NCBI GenBank assembly: GCA_043800105.1
Contig: JAZDNJ010000116.1
Location: 1 to 9,456, forward strand
Origin: JAFGTE01 sp043800105
Lineage (GTDB): Bacteria > Patescibacteriota > Gracilibacteria > UM-FILTER-43-11
Direction: 5' to 3'
DNA length: 9,456 bases
Of this stretch, positions 1-5,011 are shown in pieces. Both the position numbers and the translations under genes were made by a program. Position 1 is the stretch's first letter. Every line of letters starts with the position of its first letter. The notes beneath the pieces were generated by a model that did not search any database, was not told the origin of the DNA, and was given only the letters and a program-made list of their open reading frames with translations.

Positions 1-34
1 TGTTTCTTATGCAGTCTTGTATATATTTGCTCAT

Positions 35-85
35 GGGAAATGGGGGTTAAAATGATGTTGCGTCACTTTTAATAACCCATTTCCC
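35..85. repeat. Long imperfect palindrome (stem-loop)
   Basis: The arm GGGAAATGGG (35-44) pairs perfectly with CCCATTTCCC (76-85). After an internal loop (45-46 against 73-75), TTAAAA (47-52) pairs with TTTTAA (67-72). Past a one-base bulge at 66, TGATG (53-57) pairs with CGTCA (61-65) around a TTG loop, with one G-T wobble. That is 21 pairs in 51 bases. No T-tract follows on either strand, so it is not a standard intrinsic terminator. It could be a folded recombination site, a protein-binding palindrome or an RNA 3'-end structure. Its position upstream of a tyrosine recombinase makes a recombination role possible but unproven. Confidence 0.75.
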
Positions 86-151
86 CTTTAGAAGAAAGCC
101 GTTAAGTCAAAAAGCCCGATAAAAAACTGGGGATAATTTAGTCAGGATACC

Positions 152-180
152 TTGACGTGTGGCTAAATTCAAGATAAAAT
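152..180 (+). promoter_or_regulatory. Sigma70-type promoter of the tyrosine recombinase
   Basis: TTGACG (152-157) and TAAAAT (175-180) are separated by exactly 17 bp. Transcription would begin near 187, giving a leader of about 47 nt before the start at 234. The -35 lies inside an imperfect inverted repeat (135-169). Confidence 0.6.
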
Positions 181-233
181 CTCTTTCCTTTAAAGTTGTA
201 TCCCGATGAATATTAGTATTAACAGTTATTATT

Positions 234-1049
234 ATGATGAAAGAATGTTTAGAGCGGACAAAGGACGTGCTGACTTTACGCAATTACAGCCGGTCGACGG
301 CCAAAAGCTATTTGGCGTGCCTGCGTGAGTATCTGGGGCTGAAGCATTATGACTACCGGGAACCGGATGTTGAGCACATCAAGCGGTTTCTGATCGAAAA
401 GCAGGAGCGGGGCTATTCGTCGCAGTCGGTTAACGTATATCTGAATGCGATAAAGTTTTATTATTACAAAGTGGCTAAGAGCTATAAAAAGATCGACCTG
501 CAGTTCGCGAAGCGGTCAAAAAGACTGCCGGTGGTCTTGTCGAGAGAGGAGATTGCCGGGATTCTTAAAGTGATTCAGAACCGGAAGCACCGGCTTTTGG
601 TTGCTCTGGCTTACGGGGCAGGTCTTCGGGTGAGTGAGGCAGTCAGTTTGCGGGTGCGGGACATTCAGCTGGAGGAGCTGACCATTCATATCAAAGAAGC
701 GAAAGGCAGGAAGGACAGAATTAGTTTGGTGTCAAATAAGCTGTGTGAAGAACTTCGGTGGCAGATGAACGGGAAGCAGGCAGGGGACTTTGTGTTCGAT
801 AGTCAGCGGGGCGGCAGACTGACGACCAGAACGGCAGGGAAGATATTTGAAAACGGTTTACGTAATGCCTGTATCAGAAAGGCGGCGACATTTCATTCAC
901 TGCGTCACAGTTTTGCCACACATCTTCTGGAAAATGGCACCGATGTGCGCTATGTGCAGGCATTACTCGGTCATTCTAATATTACGACGACTCAGATTTA
1001 TACAGCTGTAACCAATCCGATTCTGAAGCAGATCAAAAGTCCTTTTTAG
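234..1049 (+). CDS. Tyrosine recombinase/integrase (XerC/XerD-like)
   Basis: A site-specific recombinase of 271 residues that would cut and rejoin DNA through a 3'-phosphotyrosine intermediate. The N-terminal SAM-like core-binding domain spans about residues 3-90 and the catalytic domain about 98-271. All catalytic residues are visible: R132 in GLRVSE, K157 in KGRK, H221 and R224 in HSLRH, H247 in LGH, and Y256 in TQIYT. Their spacing from HxxR to Tyr matches XerD. The extra segment typical of integron integrases is absent. Two consecutive ATGs (234 and 237) could both serve as start; neither has a Shine-Dalgarno sequence. The gene lies beside a toxin-antitoxin pair and unusual repeats, so it may belong to a small mobile element. 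A housekeeping dimer-resolution role is the alternative. The family call is secure; the exact role is not. Confidence 0.92.
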   Translation: MMKECLERTKDVLTLRNYSRSTAKSYLACLREYLGLKHYDYREPDVEHIKRFLIEKQERGYSSQSVNVYLNAIKFYYYKVAKSYKKIDLQFAKRSKRLPVVLSREEIAGILKVIQNRKHRLLVALAYGAGLRVSEAVSLRVRDIQLEELTIHIKEAKGRKDRISLVSNKLCEELRWQMNGKQAGDFVFDSQRGGRLTTRTAGKIFENGLRNACIRKAATFHSLRHSFATHLLENGTDVRYVQALLGHSNITTTQIYTAVTNPILKQIKSPF

Positions 1050-1094
1050 TTAACAAATGTAAACTTGTTGACTTTTTAGTTAACAAATGTTAAC
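1042..1094. repeat. Two 23-bp direct repeats, period 30 bp, each with a palindrome
   Basis: CTTTTTAGTTAACAAATGT occurs at 1042-1060 and 1072-1090. Extended to 23 bp (1042-1064, 1072-1094), the copies differ at a single base. The second copy contains the perfect inverted repeat GTTAACA-AA-TGTTAAC (1079-1094); the first (1049-1064) has one mismatch. A further half-site, GTTGAC (1067-1072), lies between them. The recombinase stop codon TAG (1047-1049) is inside the first copy. The second palindrome lies largely between the -35 and -10 of the antitoxin promoter. An operator for the downstream HTH protein is the simplest reading; a recombination core site is the alternative. Confidence 0.8.
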
Positions 1095-1096
1095 AT
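1068..1096 (+). promoter_or_regulatory. Promoter of the HTH-Doc operon, probably leaderless
   Basis: TTGACT (1068-1073) and TAACAT (1091-1096) are 17 bp apart. A start site 6-8 bases downstream of the -10 would fall at about 1102-1104, on the ATG at 1103, which implies a leaderless mRNA. The spacer is almost entirely the GTTAACAAATGTTAAC palindrome, so a protein bound there would block RNA polymerase. Confidence 0.55.
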
Positions 1097-1102
1097 AAAG
1101 AC

Positions 1103-1354
1103 ATGAAAGAATATTATTCCGCACAGGAAGCGGCCGATCTGCTTGGTATAAGCAAAGTGGCTTTAATCAATCAGATCAGGGCTGGTAAAATTACCGCCCA
1201 AAGAGTTGGTCATGCCTATATAATCGCGCATGACGATTTGCCGTTTGTTTCTGAAAAGGGGGTTTCCAAAGGGCAGAAAAAGGAAATTGAAGAGGCAGTC
1301 AAAAAGACAATCGCCGAATATGGGGAAACTCTTCGATTATTAAAAGACGCGTAA
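1103..1354 (+). CDS. Excisionase-family HTH protein, probable antitoxin of the Doc pair
   Basis: A small protein of 83 residues. Residues 4-50 form a MerR/excisionase-type winged helix-turn-helix (HTH_17-like): YSAQEAADLLGISKVALINQ, then RAGKITAQRVGHAYII as the wing and an acidic close DDL. Residues 57-83 are a charged helix (KKEIEEAVKKTIAEYGETLRLL), the sort of tail antitoxins use to cover their toxin. The stop is 2 bp before the Doc start, so the genes are probably translationally coupled. The palindromes upstream (1049-1064, 1079-1094) are natural autoregulatory operators. This HTH protein occupies the place that Phd takes in the classical Phd-Doc pair. Excisionase for the neighbouring recombinase is the alternative, but the coupling to doc favours antitoxin. 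No Shine-Dalgarno precedes the ATG. Confidence 0.8.
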   Translation: MKEYYSAQEAADLLGISKVALINQIRAGKITAQRVGHAYIIAHDDLPFVSEKGVSKGQKKEIEEAVKKTIAEYGETLRLLKDA

Positions 1355-1356
1355 TT

Positions 1357-1776
1357 ATGGTGAAAGGACTGACTATTGGGGAGGTGCAGATGATCGCTCA
1401 CACGCTGGCGATGAACTGGATGGCCTGGGATGAGCCAATTCCGCCCTTTTCCACGCGTTTCCCGGCCAAGCTGGAAAGCTGTCTGGCCATGCCTTTTCAA
1501 ACGGTCGGCCGGCAGGATTTGTATCCAGGTTTAACGCAGAAAGCGGCCATCCTTTTTTATCTGCTCGTTAAGAACCACCCCTTCCAAAACGGCAATAAAC
1601 GGATTGCGGTCACAAGCCTTTTTGTATTTCTGCACAAAAATCGAAAATGGCTTAAGGTAGACAATCAGGAGCTTTATAATTTTGCCGTCTGGGTGGCTGA
1701 AAGTCCGGCTTCCGTTAAAGACCAGACGGTGGAGGCGACGCAGATTTTTGTCAGGAATCACTTGGTAAATTTGTAG
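1357..1776 (+). CDS. doc: Fic/Doc family toxin (death-on-curing)
   Basis: A Fic-fold protein of 139 residues. The signature HPFQNGNKR lies at residues 74-82 (H74, F76, N80, K81, R82). Ending in NKR rather than NGR marks the Doc branch, whose studied member from phage P1 phosphorylates elongation factor Tu and stops translation. The substrate here is inferred only by family. Residues 31-50 (FSTRFPAKLESCLAMPFQTV) correspond to the flap that positions the target, and helices follow to the C-terminus. At the motif position where P1 Doc and canonical Fic have an acidic Mg-binding residue, N78 is found. The gene follows the HTH antitoxin by 2 bp, without a Shine-Dalgarno. It ends 1 bp from the oppositely oriented transporter gene, with no terminator visible between them. 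Confidence 0.88.
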   Translation: MVKGLTIGEVQMIAHTLAMNWMAWDEPIPPFSTRFPAKLESCLAMPFQTVGRQDLYPGLTQKAAILFYLLVKNHPFQNGNKRIAVTSLFVFLHKNRKWLKVDNQELYNFAVWVAESPASVKDQTVEATQIFVRNHLVNL

Positions 1777-1777
1777 T

Positions 1778-3373
1778 TTAGCGCAGGCGGGCGTACTGCT
1801 GGCAGAGTTTAAGAATTTCTTTAAGCCGGTCCGTTCCGTCTTCCAGGAGCGAGGAGGATTCCACAAAAATACTGCCGCCGGTTGCCTGACGCTTTTTAAG
1901 CCTTTTTACGTGCTGGGAATAACCGCGGGCAATAGCAGGCCGGACGGTGTCCAGGTGACGGACCAGTTTGGTATAGCCGGCAATGGGGCGGGGGAATTCT
2001 TTTTTAATGGCGGCGAAGGGCTCGTTCATGCGGGTATAAATGTTTTCGATACCGCTCAGGGCTTCCGGTGAAAGCGAGGGGGCGGAGACTTTGCCGGAGC
2101 GGGGGAGTCTTCCCAGGTTTTTGGCGGTGTCGCCAAGCTGTTCCACCAGATTCGATATGCGTACCAATAGAATTATCTTTTTGGCTTCTTTTTCTGAAAG
2201 CGGATGGCGCGAAAGTTCCAGAAGTGCTGTTTCGATTCTGTCGTCCAGCAGGTCTTCCAATACTTCGTATTTATCCACGGCGTTTATGTTGGCCTTTTCC
2301 GGGTTTGTGACAGACCGGATGGCGATTTGGTAGAAATCGAAGACCGTTTCGAGGGAATAAGAGATTTCCTTTTCAATCATGGTGAAGGCTTTTGCATTTG
2401 ATTTCGGTAGTTCATCTTTCAGGTAACGGGTGCCGATCAGCACTTCTTTTTCATCGCCCCGGACAAGCCATATGACCAGATTCCGGACCGGTTTCAGAAA
2501 TGCCAGGAACAAAATGGCCGCGGCCACGTTAAAAATCGTGTGGGCGTTGGCGATCTGCCGGGCCTCCGAGCCGCCGATAAACTCAATAAGGCGTGTGAAG
2601 GGCGTTAAGAACGGAATAATCAGAAGGACGCCGATAACATTAAACAGCAGGTGGGCCGCGGCTCCGCGTCTGGCGTGCAGGCTCAGCCTGGTCGAAGCCA
2701 GCATGGCGGTCACCGTGGAACCGATGTTACTGCCCAGCATAATCATAATCCCCTGAGTCAGCGGCATAATCCCGCTTCCCGCCAGCACCACTACCAGGCC
2801 GGTGGTGATACTGCTGGACTGGATCAGGGCGGTAAATGCCAGGCCCAGCAGCAGGGCCAGTGCCGGGCTGGAAAGACTGGAAAAGAGCTGAATGACTTCC
2901 GGATTGGTTTTAATCGGCGTAATGGCGTCAGACACAAGGCCGAGACCGAAAAACACTAGGCCGAAATAAAAGATACCCCTGCCGATGTATTTGTAAGGGC
3001 GTCTCAGCAGGCTGATCAAAAAGCCAGGAATTATGAAAAAAGGCGCGTAAGCGGTGACTTTAAAGGCTACCAGCTGGGCGGTAATCGTGGTACCCACATT
3101 GGCCCCGAAGATTACTCCCAGACTCTGGGCGAACGAGATCATGCCCGCGCTCACAAGCCCGATCGTAATCACGGTGGTGGCCGCGCTGGACTGTATAAGG
3201 CCTGTTACCACCATGCCTACCAGCCCCGCTATAAAGCGGTTTTTAGTGGCGTAGCGAAGCATGCGGCGAAAGCGCGCTCCCGCGAATGACAGCACTTCAC
3301 GGCTGAAATTCTCGATGCCGTGAATGAAGATGATCAGGCCGACGAGAAAAGCGAGCGGGATTTGCCAGTTCAT
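1778..3373 (-). CDS. Na/Pi-cotransporter family protein with C-terminal PhoU-like domain
   Basis: An integral membrane protein of 531 residues, predicted to import phosphate with sodium. The two inverted Na_Pi_cotrans repeats are recognised by paired signatures: QSSAATT (61-67) with GANVGTT (90-96), and QSSSITT (185-191) with GSNIGST (214-220). Hydrophobic segments run from residue 4 to about 305. After RGDEKEV the protein becomes soluble and helical (about 325-531) and resembles PhoU, the usual C-terminal partner in bacterial NptA/YjbB-like proteins. The length is normal for that architecture. The ATG at 3371-3373 places the first membrane helix at residues 4-20, as in homologues. A TATAAT lies 25 bp upstream on this strand. 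The substrate (phosphate) is assigned by family alone. The gene is divergent from the pilT-like gene, with 117 bp between. Confidence 0.9.
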   Translation of the reverse strand: MNWQIPLAFLVGLIIFIHGIENFSREVLSFAGARFRRMLRYATKNRFIAGLVGMVVTGLIQSSAATTVITIGLVSAGMISFAQSLGVIFGANVGTTITAQLVAFKVTAYAPFFIIPGFLISLLRRPYKYIGRGIFYFGLVFFGLGLVSDAITPIKTNPEVIQLFSSLSSPALALLLGLAFTALIQSSSITTGLVVVLAGSGIMPLTQGIMIMLGSNIGSTVTAMLASTRLSLHARRGAAAHLLFNVIGVLLIIPFLTPFTRLIEFIGGSEARQIANAHTIFNVAAAILFLAFLKPVRNLVIWLVRGDEKEVLIGTRYLKDELPKSNAKAFTMIEKEISYSLETVFDFYQIAIRSVTNPEKANINAVDKYEVLEDLLDDRIETALLELSRHPLSEKEAKKIILLVRISNLVEQLGDTAKNLGRLPRSGKVSAPSLSPEALSGIENIYTRMNEPFAAIKKEFPRPIAGYTKLVRHLDTVRPAIARGYSQHVKRLKKRQATGGSIFVESSSLLEDGTDRLKEILKLCQQYARLR

Positions 3374-3398
3374 GGTTTATTTTTGTTATTCTGCAGTC

Positions 3399-3427
3399 AT
3401 TATACATGATTTCCGCGGCTTTTTCGA
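3399..3427 (-). promoter_or_regulatory. Promoter of the Na/Pi transporter gene
   Basis: On the minus strand a perfect TATAAT (3399-3404) lies 17 bp downstream of the weak -35 TCGAAA (3422-3427). The leader would be about 18 nt. The -10 is convincing and the -35 is poor. Confidence 0.5.
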
Positions 3428-3435
3428 CGCGGGCA

Positions 3436-3464
3436 TTGCAAACAAGCCATTTTTTTGTTATAAT
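3436..3464 (+). promoter_or_regulatory. Promoter of the PilT-like ATPase gene
   Basis: TTGCAA (3436-3441) and a perfect TATAAT (3459-3464) are separated by 17 bp. Transcription would start near 3471, about 20 nt before the ATG at 3491, leaving an A-rich leader without a Shine-Dalgarno. It is back to back with the transporter promoter. Confidence 0.7.
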
Positions 3465-3490
3465 ATACAGATAGAATTAAAACCAAATCC

Positions 3491-4606
3491 ATGGCAGAAG
3501 AACAAAAAATTCAGCAGGCGGCGGTTCCGGCGTCTAAGGAAGCTCCTGTTCCCGTATCAAGTGCCGGCATTACGCTTGATCAGCTGGTCGGCATCGCGAT
3601 TGAACAGGACGCCTCTGATATCCATTTCGGAGAAGACAGCCGCATTGCTTTGCGGGTGGGGGGTAAGTTTGTGTTTGTCGAAAACATCGAAAAGCTGTCC
3701 AAGGCCGATACGGAAGCCATGGTGAAGGAAATGCTGCCAGGTGAAGCTGAACAGAAGCGTCTGCGGACGCTCCGGGAAATAGACTTCTCTTATATTCATT
3801 CTTCAGGCGTCAGTTTTCGCACTAATGTATACTTCAGCCGCGGAAAGCTTACGGCCGCGATGCGGATGATCTCCAAACATCTTCCCAAAATGGAAGAACT
3901 GGGTATTCCCGAGGTCATGAAGCGGTTTCTTTCGCTTCGTCAGGGGCTCATTCTGGTTACGGGCACGACCGGCTCCGGTAAGTCCACTTCCATTCAGTCC
4001 ATGCTGGACTATGTGAATGATACCTTTGTGTATCATGTGATCACGATCGAGAACCCAATCGAACACATTTTCAAGGAGAATAAGTCCATTTTTTCACAAC
4101 GGGAACTTGGCAAAGACACTCTGACTTTTGCCAATGCCATTCATTCCTCCACGCGTGAAGACCCTGATATCATCATGATCAGTGAAATCAATGACAGGGA
4201 AACCATGGATGCCGTGCTTAATCTGGCCGCGACCGGTCATCTGGTAATCGCCTCCGTTCCCACCAAGAATGTCCTCCAGACCATTGAGCATGTGATTGCC
4301 ATGTATCCCCATGAGGAACAGGAAATCATGCAGGACCGTTTTGCCGAAAACCTCGCGGTTATCATGTCCCAGGATCTTCTGGACCGTGTGGACCAGCCGG
4401 GGCGTGTGGCGGTCTACGAAGTTCTGGTGACCGATAAGGGGGTCAGGAACATAATCAAGCGGGGCAGTCTTGCGCAACTCAGAACCGCCATGGAATCAGG
4501 CGTTCAGCAGGGGATGATTACCATGGATTCCTACGCTGATCAGCTGGCGGAAAACGGGATTATCAGCAAAGAGGCCATGGCGCAATACACCCCAAATCAG
4601 GAATAA
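3491..4606 (+). CDS. PilT-like secretion/twitching ATPase with divergent motifs
   Basis: A hexameric motor-type ATPase of 371 residues from the PilT/GspE superfamily, which powers type IV pilus retraction in studied systems. Residues 28-130 form the N-terminal PAS-like domain (ASDIHF 41-46; arginines 110, 117, 125). The Walker A motif is GTTGSGKS (158-165). The usual EDPIE box reads ENPIE (187-191). Walker B is IIMISE (227-232) with E232. The His box keeps H250 (TGHL) but has P257 where PilT has the second His (TLHTN becomes SVPTK). GEMRD reads SEIND, and ISQRLLP reads MSQDLLD. The C-terminal VRNII (318-322) and GMITMD (341-346) are typical PilT features. Residues 1-27 are a flexible Ala/Pro-rich extension. 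No other pilus gene is in the window. Several conserved positions have changed, so it may be a specialised paralogue rather than the main retraction motor. Confidence 0.85.
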   Translation: MAEEQKIQQAAVPASKEAPVPVSSAGITLDQLVGIAIEQDASDIHFGEDSRIALRVGGKFVFVENIEKLSKADTEAMVKEMLPGEAEQKRLRTLREIDFSYIHSSGVSFRTNVYFSRGKLTAAMRMISKHLPKMEELGIPEVMKRFLSLRQGLILVTGTTGSGKSTSIQSMLDYVNDTFVYHVITIENPIEHIFKENKSIFSQRELGKDTLTFANAIHSSTREDPDIIMISEINDRETMDAVLNLAATGHLVIASVPTKNVLQTIEHVIAMYPHEEQEIMQDRFAENLAVIMSQDLLDRVDQPGRVAVYEVLVTDKGVRNIIKRGSLAQLRTAMESGVQQGMITMDSYADQLAENGIISKEAMAQYTPNQE

Positions 4607-4620
4607 GCCGTGAGTTTGCT

Positions 4621-4992
4621 TTATTTGTGGGTGAGCCAGTGAATCAGGAAGTTGGCAATGGCCAGCAAAAGGCCCGCGAAAAAGTAGGTGCTTATTCCTT
4701 CGATCTGCACGCCTATTCCTTCAAAGGCCAGCACGCCGAGCGCGTATTTGGCGAGCCGGATTATGACCATATTCAGAACAAAGCTGAAAAGCCCCGCTGT
4801 GATCAGAATCAAAGGAAGTGAAAGAAGTTTGAGCAGCGGCTTGACCAGGCTGTTCAGAAAACCGAAGATCAGGGCGGCGACCAGGTAGCCTTTAATTCCG
4901 CCAGTGACCGCGAAATCGCCTTCCAGCACAATGGAAATGAAGTATAACGCCGCGGCGTTGGCCAGAAGATGTAAAACAAAGCGTCTGATCAC
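4621..4992 (-). CDS. YvlD / phage holin family 4 membrane protein
   Basis: A membrane protein of 123 residues with four predicted helices (about 5-23, 33-53, 57-84, 100-120). The segment FGFLNSLVKPLLKLLSLPL (43-61), followed by a long hydrophobic run ending NMVIIRLAKY, is characteristic of the Phage_holin_4_2/YvlD family. Despite the name, most members are chromosomal and of unknown function, and nothing here suggests a phage. It begins with GTG (4990-4992) directly before MIRRFVL; no better ATG exists in frame. It starts 19 bp after the ileS stop on the same strand, so it is probably the last gene of the ileS transcript. It ends 14 bp from the convergent pilT-like gene, and no clear terminator separates them. 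Confidence 0.82.
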   Translation of the reverse strand: MIRRFVLHLLANAAALYFISIVLEGDFAVTGGIKGYLVAALIFGFLNSLVKPLLKLLSLPLILITAGLFSFVLNMVIIRLAKYALGVLAFEGIGVQIEGISTYFFAGLLLAIANFLIHWLTHK

Positions 4993-5011
4993 GGGTTAGA
5001 TTTTATCATAA

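Larger units (their letters stand above)
1..233. other. Non-coding region upstream of the recombinase
   Basis: I see no convincing gene here. The stretch is AT-rich and contains a long imperfect palindrome (35-85), a second smaller inverted repeat (135-169) and a sigma70-type promoter (152-180) reading into the recombinase gene. The gene to the left lies outside the window, so its orientation is unknown. Confidence 0.7.

Noticed and set aside
35..85. Integron attC site
   Set aside because: The RYYYAAC...GTTRRRY core sites are not in the required orientation, and the recombinase lacks the integron-integrase insertion.
4602..4625. Possible terminator between the PilT-like gene and the YvlD-like gene (AATAAGC / GCTTTATT)
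   Set aside because: The stem is short, AT-rich and needs a bulged base, with no T-tract following, so it is too weak to call.
4621..4992. Phage lysis cassette or prophage remnant
   Set aside because: The holin-4 family name is the only link. No endolysin or other phage gene is nearby, and the family is widely chromosomal.
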